Assembly (NCBI GenBank): GCA_937998695.1
Contig: CALLCO010000153.1
Span: 1-45,532 of the forward strand
Origin: Candidatus Ozemibacteraceae bacterium
GTDB lineage: Bacteria > Muiribacteriota > Ozemobacteria > Ozemobacterales > Ozemobacteraceae
Length of the DNA: 45,532 nucleotides
Direction of reading: 5' to 3'
In this document: in pieces, positions 32,280 through 41,829 of the stretch
Position numbering within the stretch: the stretch's first letter is position 1
Layout: each line of letters begins with the position of its first letter
Position numbers and translations under genes: made by a program
Notes under the pieces: model-generated
Database searches by the model: none
What the model was told of the DNA's origin: nothing
Seen by the model: only the letters and a program-made list of their open reading frames with translations

Positions 32280-32358
32280 GTCGGTGACCTCGTGACGGAT
32301 CTCGCACCCGGCGGCGGGCGCCCCCAACCCTACCTCTGCCATCCGTGGCCGTCAAGTT

Positions 32359-32552
32359 CCGTTCCACAAACCTCATTCTTTGTGAAATCAATGTGTCCCC
32401 GCCCAACGCCTCGTCCTGAAATGGCCGCGAAGAAAAACGGCCGACCTCCGCGAAAGAGGCCCGCCGGGCAAATTACCCTCGCAATCTGCTTTCTAAGCGA
32501 CTTTGCCGGAGGGACACAGAGATTGTGAAAGGAAATCAGGTTTGTGGAACGG
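32359..32552. repeat. 194-bp inverted-repeat element
   Basis: The ends are a perfect 15-bp inverted pair, CCGTTCCACAAACCT (32359-32373) and AGGTTTGTGGAACGG (32538-32552), with further inward matches such as TGTGTCCC/GGGACACA. The interior has no ORF. It separates zupT from the end of the giant gene and looks like a miniature transposable element or a large bidirectional hairpin. Confidence 0.7.
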
Positions 32553-32566
32553 ACGGTAACGGACGG

Positions 32567-35500
32567 TCAGCGGGGTGGGGGGGCGGCCTCGCGCACCAGG
32601 GAGCCGTGTTTGTCGCTCATGATCAGGATGGCGAAGCGGTCGGTCTGGTCGAGCTGGTTGGTGCTGAGCGAGGCGTAGTCGAACTTACCGCGCAGGTCGG
32701 TATAGCCGTCCTTGTAGAAGGTGACCTGGCCGTCCTTGAGGCGGGCGTAGACCTTGACGTAGACCTTGGCCAGCGGCTCGCCCGTGGTGGCGTGGGTCAC
32801 CCGCACCTGGCCATAGGTCTCGATGGTCTGCACCGACAGCGAGTGCGGGTAGTAGGCCTGCGAGCGCACCAGTGGGCCGGCGGTCGCCTCGACCATCATG
32901 TTGCTGTCGCGCAGGGCTTCGGGCAGGTCGATGACCACGGTGGAGCTGCCGGCCGGCAGCGGCACGGCCATGGTGGCGTTGGGATGGATGATCGCGAACT
33001 GGCTTCCCACCTCCTTGACGAAGGGGTTGCGGGAGAACAGCAGTTCGAGATCCATCTGGTAGAACCGGATGGTACAATCCGTCAGATTCTGGTAGCGCAG
33101 GGTGATCTTGCGGTTCTCGACGGCCATCTCGAGGGCCGGCTCGGTCGTGGCCAACTGGTTCTGCTTCTGGTCGCGGCTTTCCTGGTCGGTGACGACCGGG
33201 CCTTTGCCCTTGATCTCCTCGGCCTGGGCCAGGATGTCGCGGAATAGGTTCCGCCAGCGGTCGACCGGCTCGTCGGCCCGGGCCTTGGCGATGGCCACCG
33301 CCTCCTCGATGTTCTCGAAAGAGAAGGCCAGGTAGGCCTGGAAATACGCGTACTGCAAGGTCGAGGTCACCGCCTCGTCCTTGATTTCGGCGAAGAAGCG
33401 GGCAGCCTCCTCGACGCGGTCTTGCAGGAGCAGGTAGTAGACGACGGCCATGCGGTCGGCGTCGGTCAGATCCTTGCGGTAGCGCAGGTCGGCGAGCAGG
33501 GCGTGGTATTGGGCGGAGAACTGCTCGTTGAGGATCTTCCGCTTCTGGCCCAACTGGTAGACGCGGGCGTTGACCAACGGCCAGTATTCACGATGCTGGT
33601 AGACGTGCCGGGCCACCGGGTCGAGGACGAGGGGAGGGCTGACCAGGGTGGTACCGCACTGGGTGGCGAACGTCGTGTGGGGAAGATACTCGCGCAGGGT
33701 CGGCAGGTGGCCGTGGTACACGCTGTATGACCAGGTGGTGTCGTGGTAGACGTGGCGGGCCCGCAGCAGGTCGGTGACCTTGACGAACATCGCCTTGTCC
33801 TGCAATCGGAAGGCCAGCAGGTTCAGGTCGAGCCGGGAGATGTTGGTGGTCTCGAGGAACTTCAGCACCTCGTCGTCGGTGCCGTTCTGGGAGACATACT
33901 CCCAGGAGGTGGTGTCGAAGCGGGTCGGCTCATCGACCACGGTGAAGGTGAAGGGGTCGTTGGCGGCGATCAGCTTGCCGTTCTCGGCGACGTGCACGGG
34001 GTAATGCGTGTAGGTGCCGGGTTGCGGGAAGTAGAAGGCATACTCGACGGTCTGCGTCGAGAACGGCTCGATCGCGAGGTGGGTGCTCCGGGTGAAGAAC
34101 CCGTCGAGCACGGGAAGGGCCCCGTCAGGGATCTGCAGCAACACATCGACCTTGCGTCGGGTCGAGGTCGGGTTGGTCAGCACCACCTGGCACCCGTAGA
34201 CACGGTGGATCTGAAACTCCTCGGTGACGAATTTGTCGAACCGCTCGTTGTTCTCGAAGCGATAGCGGTCGTGGTGCGCGTAGAAGTTCTGCCCGGTCAG
34301 GATGGTCTGGGTCTTCTCGATCTCGGTGACCGGCTTGATCTCCTTGTGGAAGACGATGACGTCGGTGGAGGGGGTCAGGCGCATCCGCGGCCCTTCGAAG
34401 ACCGTGGTGTGATCGGCCGCCGAGAAGGGCAGGTCGAGCACGGCCAGCACGAACATCATCTCGGTGAAGTTGCCGGCGGCCTCGGGGAAGCGGGTCGACA
34501 GGAAGGGCCGGTCGGCGGGGGCGGCGGCAAAGTCGTTCCAGAAGCCGTTGACCTTGACCAGGTCGGCATTCTGGCGCTCGATCGGCAGGTTCCGGTAGTT
34601 GTTCTCGACCCATTCCTCGGTCTTCTCGAGCTGCCGGAACAGCTGGCGGGCCCGTTCGCGCCGGGACAGATCGGCCGACCACTCATCGCGGTCGAAATCG
34701 TCGACGAGGGATTCCTCCATCTTCATGGGAGCCATGGACTTGTCTTCCTTGAAGACTTCACTCTTGCGGGCGCTCTTCTTCAGACCCAACATGGCCCGGG
34801 CTTTCTGGGGCATCGGGGCCCCGGCGGCGAAGCCCTCGTCGGCCAAGGCAGACGGGGCCATCATGCGGCCTCCCACGGGCGCCATCGAGGGGGCGGGCGG
34901 CGGTGGCGGAGCAGTCGGTCGAAGCGTAGCCTTGGCGAGGGGTCTGGCTGCCTCCTGCGCCTTGGTGAAGCCGAGCCGGTCGTCGGTTTCCAGGGCGCTG
35001 CCCTTGACCGCCGTATCGAACAGGCGGTTGAAGCGCTCGGGGTCGGGGGGGAGCAGGTCGAACAGGTCTTTGACGTGCCGGGCGGTGGCGGCTTCTTCGG
35101 CTTTGCCCAGCCGCCGGGCCAGCAGGATCCGCTCGACGATGTTGAGGCGTCCGTAGGCCCAGGGGTGGAGGAAGGGCTGCAGATCATCCTCCAGCAGCCA
35201 GTGGTCGAGGAAGGTCTTGTCCTTCTTGTTCTTCAGGTAGGGCTTGATGACTCCCGCGAAGAACTCGGGATCTTTCTTGGAGAGGAAGAAGCTCAGTTCG
35301 TGGCAGGCATGCTTCGAATAGAGGCTTCGCTTTTCGGTGGGGCTGAGTTTGGGCCAGTTCAGGATGAACCCGAACTCGACGAGCCCCGGATCGTTGTTGA
35401 GTGTGGTCAGCAGGCGGTAGACGGCGGCCAGCGAGTCGTAGACCTCGAGCTTGGTGGTGCTGACATCCTCGATCGTGAACGCCTGCCCCTTGGTGACCAG

Positions 35501-38500
35501 CGAGATGGACCGCTGTTCCGAGAAGTGCCGGGTGGGGTCGAGGGCGCGGGCCATGCGCAGGTCTTTGTAGGCGTCGGCGGTGGCCGGCAGGGACACTTCC
35601 CGGAAGACCGCGCCGCGCTGATCGACGGCCACCACCTGCACCTGTTGCCGGGCTCCCAGCTTGTCGAGAGGAATCTCGACGTTCCCGTCGGCGTCGGGGC
35701 GCAGGTTGGCCAGCAGCAGCGACGGCTCGGGCAGGAAGTCGACCTGCGGGAAGTCGTCCTCGCCGGGGGTCGCCTGCTGGGGCCGGCCGCCGCCTCCTCC
35801 GCCGAGGCCCGCCTCCGGCACCGGTTCGGGCATGCGGCTCCAGACATCACCGCCCTGGGCCTCCTGGGTGCCGGTCTCGGTCTTGCGCAGGCTCCAGGGG
35901 TTGAGCAGCAGGCTGGGCCGGGTTAGCATGTTCCCAGGGAAGATGCGGGCGAACTTGCGTTCGAGAATGTAGCGGTATTCGTCGCCGATGGCCCGGCCCG
36001 ACAGGTAGCGGCTCAGGGGGCGGGTCAGGCGGGTGAGGGCCAGTGACGGCTGGTCGCAGAAGCCGAGCGACTGCCAGAGGGTGGGCGGGTTCAGGAAGCG
36101 GGTGCCCAGCACGTGGACCCGGGTGTCGGCCGTGGCATTGGCCACCCGCACCCGCAGGGTTCCCTTGTCTTTCTCGAGGGCGCTGATGTGCAGGGGCTGG
36201 CCGGGGCGGGTCTGCAGGAAGCGGTCCCGCGAGACCAGCCACGAGCCGATCTGGGAACCTTTCGTCAGCCGGATGGGAATGACGACCGGCCCGGGATAGA
36301 GCACCAGTTCGAAATCGCCGGCCGGCAGATCGTCGAGCACGAGGAACCCGTCGGCCACCTTCAGCCGCTCGGTGAAGGAATGGGCATAGACCCCGTTGCG
36401 GATCTCGAAGAGCGCGGCCAGTGGCCGCCCGTTGGCCACGGCCTCAGGGAAGACGGGGACGCGCACCGGCGTGCCGGCCAGGGCATGGATGACCGGCGGA
36501 TAGGCGCAGGCATCCTGCACCGGGTACCAGGTGCGGGAGGTGCCTTCGGGGCCGGTCATCTTGACCCACTCGACGCCGGGCAGCGCGCCCAGCCGCACGC
36601 GGCCGGTGGCGTCGGTCTGCAGGGTGAAGGCGACGGTGCGGGTGAATTCGCGGTGCTTGACCTCGAAGGTGATCGGGCGGTCGGCCTTGGGTTCCCCGGT
36701 CTTGCCGTTTAGTTCGATCAGGTATTCCCCATCGATGTGCCGGACCATCAGGTCCTCGATCTTGTCGGTGCGGTGGATGCCGTTGAGATCGATGGTGCGG
36801 CTGGTCGCGAAATCCTCTTTCTTGCCGCGGCTGAGGTTCTCGACCTTGCCGCGCAACGTGAAGGTGATCTGGGTGAGCTTCTCGGGGACCTTGAACTCGT
36901 AGGGGGTTTCGCGGTCATTGGCCAGGGCGAAATCCCGGATCTCTTTGGCGGCGGCCACCCCGTCCCGATCGACGGTGGAGATGACGAGCGCGGGTTCCTG
37001 CAGGAGCTTGAGGTCGATGGGCACGCCATTGACGGTGAGCCAGGGGCGCACGAGAACAGTGGCCTTGGCGCCCTCGACGAGGGCCTCCCGGTCGAGGAAG
37101 AAGCCGGCACTTAGGTCATAGTTCTCGCCAGCGTGCTCGAACTGATGGAGGGAAGCGAATTCCCCGCGGGTCAGGACGAACTTGACGGTGCCGGGGGCGG
37201 TCGAGAAGGGAACGGTGATCTCACCGCGGTCGTCGGGCCGGTATTCCTGGCCCCCCAGCCACAGCGCCACGTCGGTGACCTGCGCGTTGTTCTCGTCGAA
37301 CACGGTGAAGACGTGGCCGGCCGCACCCAGCCGCTGCATGAAGCCGAGCCGTCCTTTGCGGATGAGGGCCCGGCTGCTGCGCCCGTTGCCGATCAACTCG
37401 ATGACGTAGACGCCGGGCTGCTCGAGCTGGGGAAAGGCGAAGCGCTCGACGTGCCGGATGTATTCGGGGTGATCGTAGGTGTAGACCTTCTCCTCGTTGG
37501 CGACCAGGCCGTCGAGGTCGAGGTCGGTGCCGATCTCCTGCAGGCGGTCGCGGTACCAGGCGCGGGTGTTGATGCGGTAGATCTTGACGATCAGCTGCTT
37601 GACGTTCTTGAGGGCGACGTCGAACCCGATGGGATCCTGCCCGGCGATGACCTCGCGGCAGGTGGGCAGGAAGTCGAGCTCAATGCGTTCCTTGATCTCC
37701 TTGACCCGCTGCGGCGACAGCAGCGAGAACCAGCGCTCGAGGTTGCCGATCCCGCCGACGATCTTGGTCTCGGCGAGCAGGTCCTTCAGCCACTCCGACT
37801 CGATCCATTCGGCGAACTCGCGGGCGTCCTCGGCGGGCCGCAGGAACTCGCGCAGGAAGTCGCGGACGAGGGGCTCGTCGTCGCCGATGACGGGAAGCTG
37901 GGTGAGGTGGTGGAAGTTGGCATGCAGGTCGACCGGCCAGTCGCGCATCTCCCGGCGCTCGAGGTAGTTCTGGTTCATGTACCCGGTCGGACGGGGCAGC
38001 TTCAGGTAGGACAGGAAGCGGGCCTTGTCGTAGACCCCCTGGCTGCGCTCGTGGGCCAGCCAGTGGTAGAGGACGTGCGCCTTCAGGGAATTGTGGGCGG
38101 GCGGCAGGTCGGCCACAAACTTCCAGAGGCGGCCCAGGTAGGCCTCCTTCTCGGACCGGTCATGGCGCCAGTCGACGTCGGCGCTGGGCTGAAGTTTGCG
38201 CACTACCGCCTCGATGAAGGTGGAATCGTTGATCAGTTCGGGCATCAGCCGACGGCACTCTTCGAGCTGCGAGAGCAGGAGGTTGCCGTGGATGGTGTGG
38301 CACCCGAAGCCGCCGCTGTTCGGGTGCTTGAGATCGGCGACGACGAGCTGGGCCAGCTGGTCGCCCTCGGGGCGGGTCATCCGGGCCAGCAGGTGGCGCC
38401 GGCGTTCGGGGTCGAGGTTTTCCCGCAGGAGGCCGGGCCAGGCGGCGGGGGTGAACCCGCTGAGGTCTCGGTATTCGGTGAAGGCGCGTTTCTTGAGGGT

Positions 38501-38920
38501 CTCCCAGGCCAACAGGTCGGGGGGCAGGGCGGTGGGGTGCTTGCTGACCGGCTTCAGCAGCTTCTTCTGGTGGTTGAACAGGAGGTTGAGCTTGTTCTGC
38601 AGATGGGCGCGTCCGCCGTCGGGGTCGGCCTCCCACCCCAACATGCGCTGCCGGTTCTCAACCTCCTGGGCGCGGCTGGTATAACCCGAGCGGTTGACCC
38701 ACTGGTCGAGCAGTTCCTGCGCCTTGGCCAGATCGCCCTGGTTCTGCGCATGCAGGCAGGAATAGTAGTAGTAGTCCTCGGTGCCGGGAATCAACTGCCG
38801 GAGCGGCACCTGGCGGTCCGGCGCCAGGCTGAACGCCTCGTCGAACCCGATCTCGGCGGCTCGCGAGGCAAGCAGGGGCAGCAGGACAAAGCAGATCACG
38901 AACAGGGTTTTCATGCGCAT
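32567..38920 (-). CDS. Giant secreted protein (2,117 aa), alpha-2-macroglobulin-like architecture suspected
   Basis: An N-terminal signal peptide (MRMKTLFVICFVLLPLLASRAA) sends the product out of the cytoplasm. Residues of about 40-450 are helical, repeat-like and rich in aromatic residues. From about 480 to 1000 successive beta-sandwich-like units appear (such as PGVYVIELIGNG, GRGEITVPF-type and VKFVLTRGEF segments), like the macroglobulin domains of large secreted protease-trap or envelope proteins. A glycine run near 1043 and a proline run near 1341 mark flexible linkers, and the region up to about 1500 is lysine- and charge-rich. More beta units and a helical tail follow. The thioester motif CxEQ of true alpha-2-macroglobulins is absent. 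The start follows AGGAGG and overlaps the STAS gene by ten bases, so it ends a four-gene operon. Function unknown. Confidence 0.85.
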   Translation of the reverse strand: MRMKTLFVICFVLLPLLASRAAEIGFDEAFSLAPDRQVPLRQLIPGTEDYYYYSCLHAQNQGDLAKAQELLDQWVNRSGYTSRAQEVENRQRMLGWEADPDGGRAHLQNKLNLLFNHQKKLLKPVSKHPTALPPDLLAWETLKKRAFTEYRDLSGFTPAAWPGLLRENLDPERRRHLLARMTRPEGDQLAQLVVADLKHPNSGGFGCHTIHGNLLLSQLEECRRLMPELINDSTFIEAVVRKLQPSADVDWRHDRSEKEAYLGRLWKFVADLPPAHNSLKAHVLYHWLAHERSQGVYDKARFLSYLKLPRPTGYMNQNYLERREMRDWPVDLHANFHHLTQLPVIGDDEPLVRDFLREFLRPAEDAREFAEWIESEWLKDLLAETKIVGGIGNLERWFSLLSPQRVKEIKERIELDFLPTCREVIAGQDPIGFDVALKNVKQLIVKIYRINTRAWYRDRLQEIGTDLDLDGLVANEEKVYTYDHPEYIRHVERFAFPQLEQPGVYVIELIGNGRSSRALIRKGRLGFMQRLGAAGHVFTVFDENNAQVTDVALWLGGQEYRPDDRGEITVPFSTAPGTVKFVLTRGEFASLHQFEHAGENYDLSAGFFLDREALVEGAKATVLVRPWLTVNGVPIDLKLLQEPALVISTVDRDGVAAAKEIRDFALANDRETPYEFKVPEKLTQITFTLRGKVENLSRGKKEDFATSRTIDLNGIHRTDKIEDLMVRHIDGEYLIELNGKTGEPKADRPITFEVKHREFTRTVAFTLQTDATGRVRLGALPGVEWVKMTGPEGTSRTWYPVQDACAYPPVIHALAGTPVRVPVFPEAVANGRPLAALFEIRNGVYAHSFTERLKVADGFLVLDDLPAGDFELVLYPGPVVIPIRLTKGSQIGSWLVSRDRFLQTRPGQPLHISALEKDKGTLRVRVANATADTRVHVLGTRFLNPPTLWQSLGFCDQPSLALTRLTRPLSRYLSGRAIGDEYRYILERKFARIFPGNMLTRPSLLLNPWSLRKTETGTQEAQGGDVWSRMPEPVPEAGLGGGGGGRPQQATPGEDDFPQVDFLPEPSLLLANLRPDADGNVEIPLDKLGARQQVQVVAVDQRGAVFREVSLPATADAYKDLRMARALDPTRHFSEQRSISLVTKGQAFTIEDVSTTKLEVYDSLAAVYRLLTTLNNDPGLVEFGFILNWPKLSPTEKRSLYSKHACHELSFFLSKKDPEFFAGVIKPYLKNKKDKTFLDHWLLEDDLQPFLHPWAYGRLNIVERILLARRLGKAEEAATARHVKDLFDLLPPDPERFNRLFDTAVKGSALETDDRLGFTKAQEAARPLAKATLRPTAPPPPPAPSMAPVGGRMMAPSALADEGFAAGAPMPQKARAMLGLKKSARKSEVFKEDKSMAPMKMEESLVDDFDRDEWSADLSRRERARQLFRQLEKTEEWVENNYRNLPIERQNADLVKVNGFWNDFAAAPADRPFLSTRFPEAAGNFTEMMFVLAVLDLPFSAADHTTVFEGPRMRLTPSTDVIVFHKEIKPVTEIEKTQTILTGQNFYAHHDRYRFENNERFDKFVTEEFQIHRVYGCQVVLTNPTSTRRKVDVLLQIPDGALPVLDGFFTRSTHLAIEPFSTQTVEYAFYFPQPGTYTHYPVHVAENGKLIAANDPFTFTVVDEPTRFDTTSWEYVSQNGTDDEVLKFLETTNISRLDLNLLAFRLQDKAMFVKVTDLLRARHVYHDTTWSYSVYHGHLPTLREYLPHTTFATQCGTTLVSPPLVLDPVARHVYQHREYWPLVNARVYQLGQKRKILNEQFSAQYHALLADLRYRKDLTDADRMAVVYYLLLQDRVEEAARFFAEIKDEAVTSTLQYAYFQAYLAFSFENIEEAVAIAKARADEPVDRWRNLFRDILAQAEEIKGKGPVVTDQESRDQKQNQLATTEPALEMAVENRKITLRYQNLTDCTIRFYQMDLELLFSRNPFVKEVGSQFAIIHPNATMAVPLPAGSSTVVIDLPEALRDSNMMVEATAGPLVRSQAYYPHSLSVQTIETYGQVRVTHATTGEPLAKVYVKVYARLKDGQVTFYKDGYTDLRGKFDYASLSTNQLDQTDRFAILIMSDKHGSLVREAAPPPR

Positions 38921-39288
38921 ACGTCCTCCTCGTTCTGGGGGGGCGGTCGGTCGGGCCGCAGGGTGGCCAGGGCCTCTTCGATGGTCGAATACATTCGCAG
39001 GTGATGATGGAAGCCCACCATCTGGAGCAGGTTGTCGATTGGGGGGACGATCCCGGCCAGGATGAGGCCGCCCCCGCGGGATTTCAGGTCACGGTGCAGA
39101 CGGGCGATGACGCCGAGCCCGGAGCTGTCGAGATGGCGCGCCCGGCTCAGGTCGAGGACGCCGTGGACCACCTCGGGGGCCAGGGCCTGGCGGATCTGTT
39201 CGTCGAACTCCATGAACCAGTCGAAGGTGAGATCGGCGAGCAGGGAAACGAGCAGCACCCCGTCGCGGATTTCCACCGTGAAGTGCAT
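38911..39288 (-). CDS. STAS-domain anti-sigma-factor antagonist
   Basis: The 125-residue protein is a lone STAS domain: VEIRDGVLLVSLLADLTFD, GVLDLSRARHLDSSGLGVIARLH with the phosphorylatable serine in DSSG, and GGGLILAG. Such proteins bind an anti-sigma kinase when unphosphorylated and are reset by SpoIIE-type phosphatases, which exist in this window at 18458. No kinase gene is adjacent, so its partner is unknown. The tail is acidic (PPPQNEEDVCA). The start follows AAAGGAAAGACC. It overlaps the giant-protein gene. Confidence 0.92.
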   Translation of the reverse strand: MHFTVEIRDGVLLVSLLADLTFDWFMEFDEQIRQALAPEVVHGVLDLSRARHLDSSGLGVIARLHRDLKSRGGGLILAGIVPPIDNLLQMVGFHHHLRMYSTIEEALATLRPDRPPPQNEEDVCA

Positions 39289-39319
39289 GGGCGGTCTTTC
39301 CTTTCGAAGCGGTAGCCGG

Positions 39320-40198
39320 TCAGGCGGCCGGTTGCGGGGCGGTGTCCCGGGTGCGGGCGAGACGGTTGTGGTAGACGAAGGTGCGGCCGGCCACCTCGAA
39401 GACGTCGCCGTCGACCAGCAGGCGGCACCGGAACCGGCCGCCGGTCACCTTGATCGGGGCTTCGTCGAGCGATTCCAGGATGTGGCCTTCGTCCTTTTCG
39501 GTGATGGAGAACGCCTGGGCCGGGGCTTCGGGCAGGATCAGGTCGCAATCCTCGTCACTGCCGGCCACGAACTCCTCGGCGTCGAGGAGGTACTGCGGCC
39601 GCCAGAGGCCCCCGCGGCCGAGGTCCTCCAGCCAGGCTTCCTTCAGCAGGTCGAGGGCGAGGGCCAGGCAGGCCCCGGTCACCGCCCCGAAGAACAGCGA
39701 ACCGGCGAGCCAGAGGCCGCGCGGCACGAAGAACAGGTCGAGCAGCAGGCCAGCGGCCACCAGGCCGGGCAGCAGGCCGGCCATCGTCGAGGCGGCGGTG
39801 CGGAGGTTGCCGGTGACGAATCCCCGGCAGGCTCCGAGGGCGGCGGTCAACAACGACCACCACAAAGTGCGCACGACGAGGACGGGGGCCAGGCGGGGCA
39901 GCCCGGTCGAACCGGCCAGCAGGGCGAACAAGACGGCTGTCGGCATGGCGAACGCCAGCGCGGGGAGGGCGTTGGCGAAGAACAGGTGCCCCGCCTTGCG
40001 GGCTTGCCAGTCGTCGAAGAGGGGCGGCAGGGCCGCCCCCAGCCCGAGCAGGACGGCGCCGAAGATGCCGGTGGTGAAGAGGGTGGTCAGGAATCCGTCC
40101 CCGAATGTCCAGGGGTCGGAGTCGCGGAAGGTGAACCACGCGGCATATCCCGCGAACAGGCCGCTGACCGTGTGTTGCAGCAGGAACCGCGGATTCAT
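39320..40198 (-). CDS. Multi-pass membrane protein with C-terminal FHA-like domain
   Basis: The 292-residue protein has about six hydrophobic helices in its first 190 residues and a C-terminal region (about 205-285) with an FHA-like beta pattern: EFVAGSDEDCDLILPE, SITEKDEGHILESL, APIKVTGGRFRC-LLVDGDVFEVAGRTFVYH. The phosphothreonine-binding residues of true FHA domains (GR, SxxH) are not seen, so peptide binding is doubtful. It lies between the AAA+ ATPase and the STAS protein and may anchor that module to the inner membrane. There is no strong ribosome site, and the 79-base gap upstream is GC-rich and foldable. Confidence 0.75.
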   Translation of the reverse strand: MNPRFLLQHTVSGLFAGYAAWFTFRDSDPWTFGDGFLTTLFTTGIFGAVLLGLGAALPPLFDDWQARKAGHLFFANALPALAFAMPTAVLFALLAGSTGLPRLAPVLVVRTLWWSLLTAALGACRGFVTGNLRTAASTMAGLLPGLVAAGLLLDLFFVPRGLWLAGSLFFGAVTGACLALALDLLKEAWLEDLGRGGLWRPQYLLDAEEFVAGSDEDCDLILPEAPAQAFSITEKDEGHILESLDEAPIKVTGGRFRCRLLVDGDVFEVAGRTFVYHNRLARTRDTAPQPAA

Positions 40199-40277
40199 GC
40201 GCGGGCGCCGGGACGGCCGCCCCGGCCCCGGCGAAGACCGGACCCGGAGCCGGGGCGGGCGTCCGCGGGGAGGGGCA

Positions 40278-41564
40278 TCACTCGATGGTTTCGATGAGGG
40301 TCAGGCCGGAGACGAAGTAGATCTTGTAGGCGTCCTCGATCTCGGTTTGCGTGATGGTGGTGTCGCCCACCTCCATGAAGCGCTTGCGGTCGTAGATGAT
40401 GTTGAGGAGGTCGCGGGGATGGACCGCCCGCAGCCCGCGCCGGTCTTTCTTGTACAGGCGGAACAGGTGGTCCATGACCGACTGGTCGTACTTGAGGCCG
40501 AGCTTGGCGGCACAGGCCTTCCAGATTTCGAGGAACTCCTCGCGGAACGGGTTGCGGACATTGATCTTGTAGGGCAGGCGGCGCAGGAAGGCGTCGTCGA
40601 CGATCTTCATGGGGTCGAGGTTGGTGCTGAACAAAACGATCTCGTCGGTGGGCACCTCCATGCGCTGGCCGCCCAGGACGAGGAAGTCGACCTTGTTCTC
40701 GAGCGGGATGATGAACCGGTTGAACAGTTCCTCGACCGAGCAACGCTGGCGGCCCAGGTCGTCGATGAGTAGGACGCCGCCGGTGGCCTTGACCTGCGGT
40801 GGGGCGTCGAAACAACCGTATTTCTTGTTGTAGACGACTTCCAGGTCTTCCAGGGTCAGTTCGCCGCCGGCGGTGATCAGGGGCGGTTGCACCACGATCC
40901 AGCGCTCGTCGAGCCCGTCCATGTCGAAGTTCTCGAGGGGGATGTGACAGCTGGGGTCGTAGATGCGGACGAGCTGGCCGCCAATGTTGACGGCGTATGG
41001 CACGACCATGGGGGGGAGCAGGCGCACGACCGAGCTGCACAGGAAGGTCTTGCCGTTTCCGGGGAAGCCGAAGACGAAGGCGGGCTTGCGGGCGCAGACC
41101 GCCTGCCCGATCTGCATCAGGACGTCTTTATAGCCGAGGGCGTGGGCGAACTTCTCCTGCAGGATCTTCATGTTGATGGAGAAGCCCTTCTTGTTGGCCT
41201 CGAGCACCGCCTTGGTGACGCGGATGTATTCCTCGAAGCCGACGGGCGAGGGTCCGAGGTAGGCGTCGCGCTCGAGGATGGCCTTGGCCCGCTCGGTGCC
41301 TTTCGGGTAGAGACCGTACTGGTAATCGGAACCAATGCCGGAGCCGCCGACCATGCCGACCAGTTCGCCCTGCTTGAGCTCGTTGATGATCTTCTGGATG
41401 ATGTCGACATGCACCTTCAGGCTCTTGCTGAGGTGGCGCGGCACCTTCTTGCCGTGGACGTAGAGTTCCTTCATGACCTGATTGGTGATGATCTCGAGAT
41501 CGACCTTCAGATCGATGGGTTGATCGGGTTGCCTGGGGATGAATTGTTTCAGATCGACGCCCAT
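40278..41564 (-). CDS. MoxR-like AAA+ ATPase with N-terminal winged-helix-like region
   Basis: The 428-residue protein has a helical region at about 20-110 (DLEIITNQVMKELYVHGKK onward) that looks like a winged helix, then an AAA+ core with Walker A GFPGNGKT (166-173), Walker B GGVLLIDDLGRQ (about 262-273), sensor LFSTNLDP and a basic arginine-finger stretch DDAFLRRLPYKI. The C-terminal lid ends near LTLIETIE. MoxR-type ATPases act as chaperones that activate or assemble partner complexes, which fits its place at the head of the membrane/STAS/giant-protein operon. The start follows AGGAGAGCAGAC. A good promoter sits 69 bases upstream of the start. Confidence 0.88.
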   Translation of the reverse strand: MGVDLKQFIPRQPDQPIDLKVDLEIITNQVMKELYVHGKKVPRHLSKSLKVHVDIIQKIINELKQGELVGMVGGSGIGSDYQYGLYPKGTERAKAILERDAYLGPSPVGFEEYIRVTKAVLEANKKGFSINMKILQEKFAHALGYKDVLMQIGQAVCARKPAFVFGFPGNGKTFLCSSVVRLLPPMVVPYAVNIGGQLVRIYDPSCHIPLENFDMDGLDERWIVVQPPLITAGGELTLEDLEVVYNKKYGCFDAPPQVKATGGVLLIDDLGRQRCSVEELFNRFIIPLENKVDFLVLGGQRMEVPTDEIVLFSTNLDPMKIVDDAFLRRLPYKINVRNPFREEFLEIWKACAAKLGLKYDQSVMDHLFRLYKKDRRGLRAVHPRDLLNIIYDRKRFMEVGDTTITQTEIEDAYKIYFVSGLTLIETIE

Positions 41565-41588
41565 GTCTGCTCTCCTCTGGCTGGAGTT

Positions 41589-41661
41589 GGCCGGGGCGGG
41601 AAGAGCCGCCCCGCCGGCCTGGTATCTGCCGCATGGTACCCAATTTCCCCGACCATTTCAA
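41589..41661 (-). promoter_or_regulatory. Promoter and leader hairpin of the AAA+/STAS operon
   Basis: On the minus strand TTGAAA (41661-41656), a 17-base spacer and TACCAT (41638-41633) form a good sigma70-type promoter. The leader then contains a strong GC hairpin (GGGGCGG/CCGCCCC plus flanking GGCC pairs, 41589-41619) just before the ribosome site, which could affect translation. Confidence 0.65.
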
Positions 41662-41829
41662 GGGAAGCCGCCGGCGCCGTGGCGGTGGAGATGGCCGGCC
41701 ATGGAGCGAGGAAAGACCCGAGGTGAGCGGTTTGGGAAACCCTGGACATTGGGGGCGTGCCAGAGGTGAAAGTGGATCCGGTGCGGGGGAAGAGTGGAAT
41801 TACGAGGGGAGAAGGGATATGCTGGGCGG

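Noticed and set aside
33743-35926. 727-codon plus-strand frame, and the 37133-39004 frame, opposite the giant secreted protein
   Set aside because: Valine-, glycine- and aspartate-rich shadow sequence with no ribosome site; the minus strand carries a signal peptide and one coherent 2,117-residue frame.
32567-38920. True thioester alpha-2-macroglobulin
   Set aside because: No CxEQ thioester motif is present in the translation.
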